From positions 62,001 through 126,000 of the forward strand of contig JAJFKE010000011.1 in the NCBI GenBank assembly GCA_021773355.1: a stretch of DNA of 64,000 bases, in the 5' to 3' direction. Under the pieces are notes generated by a model that had not been told where the DNA came from, made no database searches, and saw only the letters and a list, made by a program, of their open reading frames with translations. This DNA comes from Gammaproteobacteria bacterium (GTDB lineage Bacteria > Pseudomonadota > Gammaproteobacteria > Pseudomonadales > Pseudohongiellaceae). Positions 1 through 8,003 of the stretch are shown here, piece by piece. Both the position numbers and the translations under genes were made by a program. The stretch's first letter is position 1. Every line of letters begins with the position of its first letter.

Positions 1-323
1 ATTTTGGGTAATTGAGTCGTTTTACCAGACCCTGTATCACCGGCGACGATTAATACCTGATTACTCCGCAATAGACCTACGATTTCCGCGGCCCGAGAAC
101 TTACCGGCAGCTTATCTGGGTAGTTGAGAGTTGTTGGTATCGAGCTACGTCTGCGAGCACAGGCTTGCTGCGACTTGAGAATCGCTGATTCGAGGACACT
201 TAGAGAAGACTGAAAGCCTTTAGCAGGCTTATGCTGACGCTCTAGCGCAGTGATAGATTTTTTTAGCCGAGGAATATCTGCTAGCTGGCAACTAGTAAGT
301 TTCTGCTTTAGGGAATCTAACAC
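1..323 (-). CDS. hrpA: ATP-dependent RNA helicase HrpA, N-terminal part (cut by window edge)
   Basis: The minus strand carries an open frame running off the left edge of the window; about 107 residues are visible. It ends in a Walker A motif read as GDTGSGKTTQLPK, preceded by NYPDKLPVSSRAAEI, which closely matches the start of the DEAH-box helicase domain of HrpA. HrpA is a large cytoplasmic 3'-5' RNA helicase implicated in mRNA processing and in rescuing stalled ribosomes. The start is inferred to be the GTG at 321-323, because an in-frame TGA lies only eight codons upstream and no ATG falls between them. There is no strong Shine-Dalgarno sequence. It lies about 70 bp downstream of fadD on the same strand. 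The rest of the protein is outside the window, so full length cannot be checked. Confidence 0.88.
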   Translation of the reverse strand, partial: MLDSLKQKLTSCQLADIPRLKKSITALERQHKPAKGFQSSLSVLESAILKSQQACARRRSSIPTTLNYPDKLPVSSRAAEIVGLLRSNQVLIVAGDTGSGKTTQLPK

Positions 324-393
324 GGTAATTTTCCACTGATCGGATCAGATCTTAGGTCGAACTCTTATTCTGTAGAAGCAATCCAAGAAAAGT

Positions 394-2025
394 TTATTCT
401 CGTAATTCCCGATGTAGAATCTTGCCTATATTAGACTTCGGAATATCGGAAACCAGTACGAATTCTCGGGGTATTTTATAGGCCGTTAAGCCGTCCTTAC
501 AATGGGCCTTTACAGAATCTATATCTAGGCCTTTTTCTTTAGGAACTATAAATAATTTAATCGTTTCACCCGTTTTTTCGGATGGAACACCAATGGCGGC
601 ACTCTCCATCACCCCAGGGTGTCGGTTAACCCAATCTTCGACTTCATTGGGAAATACATTAAAGCCAGACACGAGAATCATATCCTTCTTTCTATCAACT
701 ATGGATATATAGCCATCGTCATCTATCTGTACATAATCTCCAGTCTTCAACCAACCATCTTTAGTAAGGGCATCGGCTGTCTCCTGCTCTTGTTTCCAGT
801 AGCCCAGCATGACCTGAGGCCCTCTCACCCATAGCTCGCCTCTCTCGCCACTTGCCACTTCATGTCCGTTGTCATCGACCACCTTGGTTTCTGTATCCGG
901 CACCACGGTACCGACGGTGCCGGCTCGAAGCCTGCCGGGGATATTAACTGCCACCACCGGAGAACACTCAGTCAGACCATAACCTTCGTAAACTTCACAG
1001 CCAGTTACTGCTAGCCATTCCTCGCTGACTGAGGATGTCATGGCCATACCGCCAGCTCCACAGAACTTCATTTGGCTGAAATCGATGTTGGCGAAGTCTT
1101 TATGGCGAAGTAACGCCAGATACAAAGTATTAATTCCTACGAAGCCGTTGATCGGCCAGGATTTTAGCAACTTGATTAAGCCCGCAATGTCTCTAGGATT
1201 AGTGACCAATATGTTGTGATTGCCGGCAAACGGCATGGTCAGACAGTGCAGAAGGAAAGCATAACTGTGATAAAGAGGTAATGGGGCAACAATGTTCTCT
1301 ACCTTATCATTAATAACAACCAGGCAGCGGGAACGTAGTTGCATCAAGTTCGCGATCAAATTACGGTGGCTTAACATTGCACCCTTGGCAAAACCGGTTG
1401 TACCGCCGGTATACAAGATTAACGCAAGATCATCATCGCGGCCATTGCCAGGGTATTCAAATTTGGGAGTCGGAGTGTTTACCATCAGCTGAAAATCGAT
1501 TGCGCCGGGCAATGAATACCTTGGCACCATTTTCCTGATGTGCTTGGCGACAGAATTAATAAGCAGACGCTTTAAGGGTTTCTGCAAGTCACCCAACTGT
1601 GTCACGATTACCGTTTCGATATAGGTCTGGTCGATGATCTTTTCTAGCTTGTCGCAAAAACTGGACAAGATGACTATAGCTTTTACACCAGAATCTTTGA
1701 ATTGATGAGCCATTTCCGTAACGGTGTAAAGCGGATTAGTGTTAACTACAACCAATCCCGCTCTTGCAGCTCCATAAAAAACTATGGGGAACTGTAAAAT
1801 ATTCGGTAATTGAATAGCTATCTTGTCACCTGGTTTTAAATCGGTCCGGGAGATTAGGTAATGAGCAAAACGATCACTTAACTCATCGACCTCACGATAT
1901 GTCAAAGTGCATCCGAAACAGGTAAACGCAGGCAACTCTGCATGTTCTGTACAGAAATGCTTAATTAACTGAGGCAGGCTTGAAAATTCTTCGGGACGCA
2001 GGTCTTCTGCTAATTGCTCAATCAT
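394..2025 (-). CDS. fadD: Long-chain fatty acid-CoA ligase (FadD type)
   Basis: This 543-residue member of the AMP-forming acyl-CoA synthetase family activates long-chain fatty acids to acyl-CoA for beta-oxidation at the inner face of the cytoplasmic membrane. The P-loop-like motif YTGGTTGFAKG sits near residues 205-215, the A5 motif GYGLTE near 350, and the hinge/fatty-acid signature RKKDMILVSGFNVFPNE near 445. The C-terminal KSNIGKILHRELRE supplies the expected catalytic lysine. Similarity to E. coli FadD (561 aa) is visible along the whole length. It starts 6 bp after the stop of the VWA gene, so it is probably co-transcribed with moxR and the VWA gene. Chain-length preference cannot be read from the sequence. 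Confidence 0.93.
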   Translation of the reverse strand: MIEQLAEDLRPEEFSSLPQLIKHFCTEHAELPAFTCFGCTLTYREVDELSDRFAHYLISRTDLKPGDKIAIQLPNILQFPIVFYGAARAGLVVVNTNPLYTVTEMAHQFKDSGVKAIVILSSFCDKLEKIIDQTYIETVIVTQLGDLQKPLKRLLINSVAKHIRKMVPRYSLPGAIDFQLMVNTPTPKFEYPGNGRDDDLALILYTGGTTGFAKGAMLSHRNLIANLMQLRSRCLVVINDKVENIVAPLPLYHSYAFLLHCLTMPFAGNHNILVTNPRDIAGLIKLLKSWPINGFVGINTLYLALLRHKDFANIDFSQMKFCGAGGMAMTSSVSEEWLAVTGCEVYEGYGLTECSPVVAVNIPGRLRAGTVGTVVPDTETKVVDDNGHEVASGERGELWVRGPQVMLGYWKQEQETADALTKDGWLKTGDYVQIDDDGYISIVDRKKDMILVSGFNVFPNEVEDWVNRHPGVMESAAIGVPSEKTGETIKLFIVPKEKGLDIDSVKAHCKDGLTAYKIPREFVLVSDIPKSNIGKILHRELRE

Positions 2026-2031
2026 ATAGGC

Positions 2032-3210
2032 TTACTTTGTTAGCAGGGTCATGGCTTGTTCCAGACCTTTTACAGACAAGGGGTACATTCGATTATCTAG
2101 AAGCTCTCTTACGATTTCAATGGAGTAGCTGTGCTCCCAAAAATCTTTCGGAGTAGGATTAATCCAAACCATGTGATCATATACTTCAGCCAAACGCTTT
2201 ATCCAGATTGCCCCTGGCTCTTCGTTATAATGCTCAATGCTGCCGCCCACATGAGTTACTTCGTAAGGCGCCATGGTTGCATCGCCGACAAAGATCACCT
2301 TATAGTCCTTGGAATACTTATTAAGTATTTCAAATGTTGAAGTGGTTTCAGCATGACGCCTATGGCTCTTGGTCCATACCGACTCGTAAATAAAATTATG
2401 AAAGTAATAGTACTTAAGATGCTTAAATTCAGATCTTGCCGCTGAGAACAATTCCTCACAGAGCTTCACATGAGGATCCATAGATCCTCCTACATCGAAA
2501 AATATTAATACTTTCACGGAATTGTGCCGCTCCGGCACCATTTTTATGTCTAACAAACCTGCATTCCTCGCCGTTGAGGAAATGGTGTCATTTATATCTA
2601 ATTCATCTTCAGCGCCGGTTCTTGCAAACTTCCTTAGGCGACGCAGTGCCATCTTGATATTTCTGGTACCTATCTCAACCGAGTCATCCAAGTCTCTATA
2701 ATTACGTCTGTCCCAAACTTTCACGGCACTCTGATTGCGGCCCTCTTGTTGACCGACTCGAATTCCTTCGGGGTTATAACCGTACGCTCCAAATGGAGAT
2801 GTGCCCCCGGTGCCAATCCATTTATTACCACCCTGATGTCTTTTCTGCTGCTCTTCCATGCGTTTTCGAAATTCTTCCATGAGTTTTTCTAAACCGCCAA
2901 GCGCTTCTATCTTCGCTTTTTCCTCATCGCTAAGCATCGACTCCATCTGCTTGCGCAGCCAATCCTCTGGAATTTGATACAGTGAAGGGTCGTTTATCAC
3001 ATCGACGTTTTCAAAGTATTTGCCGAACGCTATATCAAACTTGTCGAAGTTCTTCTCATCTTTCACGAAACACATACGAGACAAGTGATAGAAATCTTCG
3101 ACGCTGGCGAAGATAACATTCTGCTTTAGGCATTCAAGCAGCGAGAACAACTCGGTAAAGGAGACAGGCAACCGCTCTTCCTTGAGGGTCATGAAAAAAT
3201 TGATCAGCAT
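2032..3210 (-). CDS. VWA-domain CoxE-like protein, partner of the MoxR ATPase
   Basis: This 392-residue protein has an N-terminal helical region, a charged Gln/Lys/Arg-rich middle around residues 100-135, and a C-terminal von Willebrand A domain from about residue 225. The metal-binding (MIDAS) motif reads DVGGSMDPH, so the usual first serine of DxSxS is replaced by glycine. As I recall, this variant occurs in CoxE-like VWA proteins (COG3552). Such proteins typically work with MoxR AAA+ ATPases to insert metals or remodel target proteins. There is no signal peptide, so it is probably cytoplasmic. Its start overlaps the stop of the MoxR gene by one base and fadD follows after 6 bp, so the three form an operon. 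The client protein is unknown. Confidence 0.85.
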   Translation of the reverse strand: MLINFFMTLKEERLPVSFTELFSLLECLKQNVIFASVEDFYHLSRMCFVKDEKNFDKFDIAFGKYFENVDVINDPSLYQIPEDWLRKQMESMLSDEEKAKIEALGGLEKLMEEFRKRMEEQQKRHQGGNKWIGTGGTSPFGAYGYNPEGIRVGQQEGRNQSAVKVWDRRNYRDLDDSVEIGTRNIKMALRRLRKFARTGAEDELDINDTISSTARNAGLLDIKMVPERHNSVKVLIFFDVGGSMDPHVKLCEELFSAARSEFKHLKYYYFHNFIYESVWTKSHRRHAETTSTFEILNKYSKDYKVIFVGDATMAPYEVTHVGGSIEHYNEEPGAIWIKRLAEVYDHMVWINPTPKDFWEHSYSIEIVRELLDNRMYPLSVKGLEQAMTLLTK

Positions 3211-4055
3211 TAGCTCTTGGCTCTATGCATAAACGCCAACTTCTCCAGCAAATGAACATCCTGCTCGTTTTTCAGCAGTGCTCCATAAAGTGGCGGAATA
3301 GCATTTTTGGCACTATGATTCTTTAGTACCTCTTCCGGTATGTCGTCGGCCATCAGTAACTTCAGCCAATCTATTAGTTCAGACGTGGAAGGCTTCTTCT
3401 TCAGGCCGGGAATTTTTCGTACATCGAAGAAAACATCCATGGCTTGCGTCAGTAACTGTTTCTTGATGTCCGGATAGTGCACATCGACGATTTTTTCCAT
3501 CGTCAGAGTATCTGGAAATTCGATGTAGTGAAAAAAGCAGCGACGCAAGAATGCATCGGGTAGCTCTTTCTCATTGTTACTGGTTATGATTACTATTGGT
3601 CGGGTTTCTGCTTTTATTAATTTCTTTGTCTCATAGACAAAGAATTCCATCTTGTCTAACTCGAGAAGCAAGTCATTGGGAAATTCAATATCTGCTTTGT
3701 CAATTTCATCAATCAGCAGTACTGATTTTTGATCTGACTCGAATGACTCCCAAATTTTCCCCTTAATTATGTAGTTTGATATATCGTGAACTTTATCATC
3801 GCCCAGCTGAGAATCTCGTAAGCGCGATACAGCGTCATATTCGTACAGGCCCTGTTGCGCCTTCGTGCTAGATTTTATATGCCATTGAATTAGTGGCAAT
3901 TCCAGGGACTTGGCGATTTGCTCTGCTAACATGGTCTTGCCTGTGCCCGGCTCTCCCTTAATTAACAAGGGCTTTTGTAATGCAATCGCTGCATTAACAG
4001 CCATTTGTAGCTCATTGGTTGCCACATATTCTTCGGTACCGGTAAAATTCATCAA
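3210..4055 (-). CDS. MoxR-family AAA+ ATPase
   Basis: This 281-residue AAA+ protein has Walker A GEPGTGKTM near residue 36, Walker B LLIDEIDKAD near 110, and a sensor-1 region IVIITSNNEKELPDAFLRRC near 155. These features and the length are typical of MoxR-type chaperone ATPases, which act with VWA-domain partners. The partner gene follows directly with a 1-bp overlap. The family is known to help assemble or activate enzyme complexes such as methanol dehydrogenase or CO dehydrogenase, but none of those is encoded here, so the substrate is unknown. A PQQ dehydrogenase lies 6 kb away, but nothing in the sequence ties the two together. Confidence 0.9.
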   Translation of the reverse strand: MMNFTGTEEYVATNELQMAVNAAIALQKPLLIKGEPGTGKTMLAEQIAKSLELPLIQWHIKSSTKAQQGLYEYDAVSRLRDSQLGDDKVHDISNYIIKGKIWESFESDQKSVLLIDEIDKADIEFPNDLLLELDKMEFFVYETKKLIKAETRPIVIITSNNEKELPDAFLRRCFFHYIEFPDTLTMEKIVDVHYPDIKKQLLTQAMDVFFDVRKIPGLKKKPSTSELIDWLKLLMADDIPEEVLKNHSAKNAIPPLYGALLKNEQDVHLLEKLAFMHRAKS

Positions 4056-4230
4056 TCTATTCCACTGCGTATTTTGGGTGCGCGTATTGTAAACATCAGG
4101 CTTTAATTAATACAGAAAAACCAAGCTCCAGCCCCGTATCGCTTTACTACGTTGAATACATGGGAATAGTTTAACTTGGCTATACTGGGTGCAGCATAGT
4201 CTGCCTTGCCAATGAATTAACTGATATTGC

Positions 4231-4905
4231 CTATACTCTTATTTCAATAAGTTTCCTGCCTCTTTCCGTTATGTACCAACGCACTCCTTTCCTACCGCCA
4301 ATTCGACCTGCCAGTGATTTAAGCGTGAGAAAACCCAAAGTCTTCACCATGGTCGATTCATCAGTATCCGCTTCTCGGCATAGCCCCTGCAGGGAACGGT
4401 AGATAAATCTCCCACAGCCCAGAGTCTTAAGCACTTTGGAAGAGGTAGTATCGAGCTCATTTGGATCAGGGTCATTGCCCATCGACATTTCCGTCAGATT
4501 GTCGTCCTCTGTTTCGGTATCGATCAGAGGCAGCAATTCCTCTTGTAATTGCTTGAGTTGATATTGCAGCATATCGACCTTAGTGCTTGTGACTCTGGTC
4601 TCTGATAAAACACTGTCTGATACATTGGCGAGAAAAAAACGTGGAGAGATGGCTATCGCAAGGCAAATAGCGACGTAATTCAACAAATTTGCCGGGCTAC
4701 CTTCGCTGTCCACTATCAAGGTACTGCCAAACACTGAGAGAACGAAAGGCACTAAAAATGTCATCAGCACACCGAGCATTATGCAGCGCGCAAGCAGCCC
4801 AGTATCGGATGTATGACGAGTTGAAAGGGTGAAATAGTTAATAACACCACCAGCTGCGCCTACTAAAAGCATGGTGAAAACCAGGGAAACAAAATGACCA
4901 GTCAT
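4231..4905 (-). CDS. Membrane-anchored winged-helix protein (possibly YLATT-like)
   Basis: I do not recognise a characterised orthologue. The 224-residue sequence shows three hydrophobic segments at about residues 5-25, 37-62 and 70-94. A short coiled-coil-like stretch (KVDMLQYQLKQLQEEL) follows at about 108-128, then an acidic linker rich in Asp, Glu and Asn. The C-terminal region (about 158-222) looks like a winged helix ending in a hairpin, RKGVRWYITERGRKL. The order three TM, coil, wHTH resembles the predicted YEATS-like-associating three-TM (YLATT) proteins, but that is from memory and tentative. A one-component membrane transcription regulator is the simplest reading. It stands alone with about 150-175 bp of intergenic DNA on each side. 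Confidence 0.55.
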   Translation of the reverse strand: MTGHFVSLVFTMLLVGAAGGVINYFTLSTRHTSDTGLLARCIMLGVLMTFLVPFVLSVFGSTLIVDSEGSPANLLNYVAICLAIAISPRFFLANVSDSVLSETRVTSTKVDMLQYQLKQLQEELLPLIDTETEDDNLTEMSMGNDPDPNELDTTSSKVLKTLGCGRFIYRSLQGLCREADTDESTMVKTLGFLTLKSLAGRIGGRKGVRWYITERGRKLIEIRV

Positions 4906-5052
4906 GGTAAACCTCTTCTTGCTAAGCTATTGTTTTAAATTAGTAAATTTAGTTAATACGGGTATCGGGAGGCAAATTCAAACAGAAAATCGAGCCTGGG
5001 GGAAGTCAAACCGTACGGGCCTTCGATAGAACACTTTATTTATCATCTATAA

Positions 5053-5406
5053 CTATTTGTTTTTATTTACAATAGTATTTCTTCTTTTCTTCAATAATGA
5101 CAGCAGCCCAGCTACTAATAAGGCGAACAACAGAGCCAGTATCAAGGGCACAAAGCTCCTGAAAGCCTCATCCACGCCCAGCGTAATTGCGTCCAGAGTC
5201 GCCACCATGAGAGCCGGAGCCATAAAACTGTCTTGTGGACTGCTATACCAGGGGGTAAATATCAGCGCTGCGGCTGCAGCACGCAGGCTGTACGAGGACC
5301 AAATCGCTTTCTGGAATTTTGTGAGCTTCCAGAATAGGCCAAAAAATACGCATGCAGCTACCAGGTAGAGGCTCCAGAATAGCCAATAGTTTGCAATCGA
5401 CTCCAT
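5053..5406 (-). CDS. Small inner-membrane protein of unknown function
   Basis: This 117-residue hydrophobic protein has about three membrane segments: residues 5-25, roughly 40-52, and 82-105 (FVPLILALLFALLVAGLLSLL). It ends in the basic cytoplasmic-type tail KKRRNTIVNKNK. No catalytic motif is visible and I assign no function. Its ATG overlaps the TAA of ycgN by one base, so it is translationally coupled and forms the last gene of the dnaX-ybaB-recR-rnd-ycgN operon. The tight coupling and ordinary composition support a real gene. I believe a similar small membrane protein follows ycgN in some other gammaproteobacteria, but cannot confirm that here. Confidence 0.7.
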   Translation of the reverse strand: MESIANYWLFWSLYLVAACVFFGLFWKLTKFQKAIWSSYSLRAAAAALIFTPWYSSPQDSFMAPALMVATLDAITLGVDEAFRSFVPLILALLFALLVAGLLSLLKKRRNTIVNKNK

Positions 5407-5873
5407 TAGGCGCTAACCCACCGAATTACGTGTTCCTCAAAGCCTTCGGGGTGAACATATTCCTCGGAAATCACCCTGCCGCTAATGGCTAAGCCAGCGA
5501 CCAACATGGCGTCCCGCGAACCTGCTAGGAGGGGATGCCAATCGAACAGAGGCTTATTCTCAAAACGAAGGCGATAGGCGCAAGTGTCGGGCATCCAACT
5601 TGCGGACTCTAAGTCCATGTTCTTTACATTCAGGCAATCAGATACCAGTTCCGCTCTCTCTCGATAACAACCACAACTGCTATTTTCCTGTTCAAAATAT
5701 CGACATACGACACGGGTATAAATTATTGCATTACTATCTGTATCGCTGAATTTTTTTAGACAGCAGCGGCCGCAACCGTCACAGAGCTTTTCCCATTCCT
5801 CGGCGTTCAACTCCGACAAAGGTTTTTCCCAAAACCTCTCCCTTAACAAACCTTGCGAATCGGCTACGCTCAT
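5406..5873 (-). CDS. ycgN: YcgN/UPF0260 cysteine-cluster protein
   Basis: This 155-residue member of the YkgJ/YcgN zinc- or iron-chelating cysteine-cluster family shows the hallmark LCDGCGRCCLKKF near residue 33. Further cysteines follow in CRYFEQ, CGCYRER and the segment DTCAYRLR, and WHPLLAGSRDAM matches the C-terminal half of E. coli YcgN. The biochemical role is unknown; a metal-binding function is inferred from the cysteine pattern. The start codon overlaps the rnd stop by 4 bp (ATGA) and the following membrane-protein gene overlaps it by 1 bp, so it is inside a tightly coupled operon. No export signal is present. Confidence 0.9.
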   Translation of the reverse strand: MSVADSQGLLRERFWEKPLSELNAEEWEKLCDGCGRCCLKKFSDTDSNAIIYTRVVCRYFEQENSSCGCYRERAELVSDCLNVKNMDLESASWMPDTCAYRLRFENKPLFDWHPLLAGSRDAMLVAGLAISGRVISEEYVHPEGFEEHVIRWVSA

Positions 5874-7060
5874 TGCGATGTGACTGAGTTAGTTCCATTC
5901 ATGATAACGGTGAGTTCCGGCTCTAGTATTTTTCGTCTCCAACCAGAAAGTTCACCACCCCACTGAATTTCGCCACTACGATCAAAACTTCGAATTAATT
6001 CCAACAAATACTTCTTTCTACCCAATAATTCCGGAGAGATTTCCAATTCATCTGCTTTCTCATTTGCAATCTGTTGGCAGAGCTTCAGCTTCTTTCTAAG
6101 TGGAGCACTTAACGGTTTGTTAAGCAATTCAGGATCAACTTCCTGCAAATTGGATTCAGCAGATAACAATGTCAATATCTCACTACCATTACGCGATAGA
6201 AAGCGGCGGTCGACCCCTTCCGCATTAAATATAACATCGAGGGAAAGCGTCTCATTGCGTAGGTGAATTGCAATAACATTGCACAAATTCATCAAGTCGC
6301 CGTCCTTAACGATCCAGCTTCTTGGCTTGTTACGCTCTCTGGCCTTTTGCTCTCGCCAATAGCAAAGAACTTGCAAGGCTTGTAAGCCCTCCGCATCGAG
6401 GCGCCAAGCATTACTAATTCCAACATAGAAAGATTCCCACAGGGATTCATCCTCAATCTTTTGTGCTGAGCGCAACTGTTGATCACACTCTGCTCGCAGC
6501 CAATCAGTTATTCCTCTCTGCTGAAGTTGGCGATTCAGCAAATCTCGGATCTGAAGCAAATAGCGCACATCGGTCGCGGCGTACAGAATTTGTTTCTCAG
6601 ACAACGGTCTCTTGATCCAGTCAGACCTCGTTTCATCTTTTGCCACTTCGATTCCCAAGAGGTTTTCAACCAGGGCTTGATAACTAATGCTAAATCCAAT
6701 GCCCAAAAAAGCAGCGGCCAGCTGTGTATCAAAAATGGATGCAGGAACACAGCCTAAAAATGTTTGCAGAAGATTTAGATCTTCACTACAGGAGTGCATT
6801 ACCAGAGTGCACTGTGGATTCCCTAACAGTTCAGAAAGCCCCGACCAATCATCGATCAACAATGGGTCAATTATATGACAGCTATTCCTATCGGCAATTT
6901 GCAATAAACCCACGCGCGCATAGAAAGTATTCGTTCGTTCGAATTCGGTATCGATGGCAAGGAAACTCTCTTTTTGCCATTGACGACAAAGTAAATTCAA
7001 TGTCGCCGAGTCACTTATGTACTCAATAGGCATGCCGTCGCTGAATCTATTTGTACTCAA
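5870..7060 (-). CDS. rnd: Ribonuclease D
   Basis: This 396-residue 3'-5' exoribonuclease takes part in tRNA 3'-end maturation. The DEDDy catalytic residues are visible: [11 protein letters not shown] near residue 37 (Exo I), the Asp in [10 protein letters not shown] near 93 (Exo II), and [12 protein letters not shown] near 160 (Exo III, with Tyr and Asp). An HRDC-like helical domain follows from about residue 205. Length is close to the E. coli enzyme (375 aa). It overlaps recR by 4 bp upstream and ycgN by 4 bp downstream, so it belongs to the dnaX operon. Rnd next to ycgN is a familiar gammaproteobacterial pairing. Confidence 0.93.
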   Translation of the reverse strand: MSTNRFSDGMPIEYISDSATLNLLCRQWQKESFLAIDTEFERTNTFYARVGLLQIADRNSCHIIDPLLIDDWSGLSELLGNPQCTLVMHSCSEDLNLLQTFLGCVPASIFDTQLAAAFLGIGFSISYQALVENLLGIEVAKDETRSDWIKRPLSEKQILYAATDVRYLLQIRDLLNRQLQQRGITDWLRAECDQQLRSAQKIEDESLWESFYVGISNAWRLDAEGLQALQVLCYWREQKARERNKPRSWIVKDGDLMNLCNVIAIHLRNETLSLDVIFNAEGVDRRFLSRNGSEILTLLSAESNLQEVDPELLNKPLSAPLRKKLKLCQQIANEKADELEISPELLGRKKYLLELIRSFDRSGEIQWGGELSGWRRKILEPELTVIMNGTNSVTSQ

Positions 7061-7662
7061 GATCTATCCATGGACTTTCGTCCTGCGAAGGCGTGGGTGA
7101 GCGTGCTACCATCAACGTATTCCAGTTCACCGCCGACCGGGACTCCGTGCGCTATGCGCGAAACAATCGCCTTCGATGACTTCAGTTGTTCCGCAATATA
7201 ATAGGCCGTCGCATCTCCCTCTACATTGGGATTGCAGGCTATTATCACCTCCTCTATATTATTTTTTTCTACCTTCTCGAGTAATTGATTAATACCCAGC
7301 TGCTCTGGTCCAATCCCATCTATTGGGGACAGATGCCCCATTAATACAAAATAGACGCCTCGAAACGATCCCGATTGCTCTATTGCAAAAATATCGGCAG
7401 GAGATTCCACTACGCAACAAATATCGTGGTTACGAGACCTGCTTGCGCATATTCGGCAGGTTTCTTCCTCGGTGAGGGTGCGGCATTGAGAACAATTTCC
7501 AACCTCCTTCAGTGCAACAGCAAGAGATTCACTTAGCTTGTGACCTCCGGACCTATTCCTCTCCAATAGGTGCAAGGTCATGCGTTGCGCTGACTTGGGT
7601 CCTACTCCGGGAAGGCAGCGGAAAGCCTCAATGAGCTGATCGATTAATGGGCTTGAATTCAC
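7057..7662 (-). CDS. recR: Recombination mediator RecR
   Basis: This 201-residue protein acts with RecF and RecO to load RecA on gapped DNA covered by SSB. It starts with the helix-hairpin-helix region [12 protein letters not shown]. It then has the zinc module [19 protein letters not shown] near residues 57-75 and the Toprim domain, seen as [14 protein letters not shown] near 81. The length matches the family (about 200 aa). It lies 8 bp after ybaB and overlaps rnd by 4 bp, in the conserved dnaX-ybaB-recR order. Confidence 0.96.
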   Translation of the reverse strand: MNSSPLIDQLIEAFRCLPGVGPKSAQRMTLHLLERNRSGGHKLSESLAVALKEVGNCSQCRTLTEEETCRICASRSRNHDICCVVESPADIFAIEQSGSFRGVYFVLMGHLSPIDGIGPEQLGINQLLEKVEKNNIEEVIIACNPNVEGDATAYYIAEQLKSSKAIVSRIAHGVPVGGELEYVDGSTLTHAFAGRKSMDRS

Positions 7663-7670
7663 TATTAGTC

Positions 7671-8003
7671 CTAAAAGGGGAACTTAAAGCCGTCCGGCAT
7701 TTTCATACCGCCAGCCATACCGCCAATGGCGTCTCTATTTTTTTCTTCGATCTTCCGAACCGCGTCGTTTACCGCCGCTGCAAGCAAATCTTCAATTACC
7801 GCTTTCTCTTCACTCAGCAAGCTGTCGTCTAAACTAATATTTATTACATCGTGTTTACCGTTCATGGTAACTCGGACCAGACCAGCCCCAGACTCACCTT
7901 CGGTATGTGTTTTTAATAGCTCTTCCTGAGTTTTTTGAAACTGCTCTTGCATCAGCTTCGCTTGTTTCATGATTTCGTTTAGATCGGTCATGCTATTTGT
8001 CAA
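7671..8003 (-). CDS. ybaB: YbaB/EbfC nucleoid-associated protein
   Basis: This 110-residue DNA-binding protein of the YbaB/EbfC family is recognised by the pattern [14 protein letters not shown]-like N-terminal helix, the central [21 protein letters not shown] strand region, and a C-terminal Gly/Met-rich tail ([12 protein letters not shown]). Family members are dimers that bind DNA and may shape the nucleoid or aid recombination repair. Its start overlaps the dnaX stop by 4 bp and recR follows 8 bp later, the classical order. Confidence 0.94.
   Translation of the reverse strand: MTNSMTDLNEIMKQAKLMQEQFQKTQEELLKTHTEGESGAGLVRVTMNGKHDVINISLDDSLLSEEKAVIEDLLAAAVNDAVRKIEEKNRDAIGGMAGGMKMPDGFKFPF

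Noticed and set aside
6292-7029. Several ORFs on both strands inside rnd (64-101 aa)
   Set aside because: rnd has all DEDDy motifs along its length; the other frames have no ribosome sites or family patterns.
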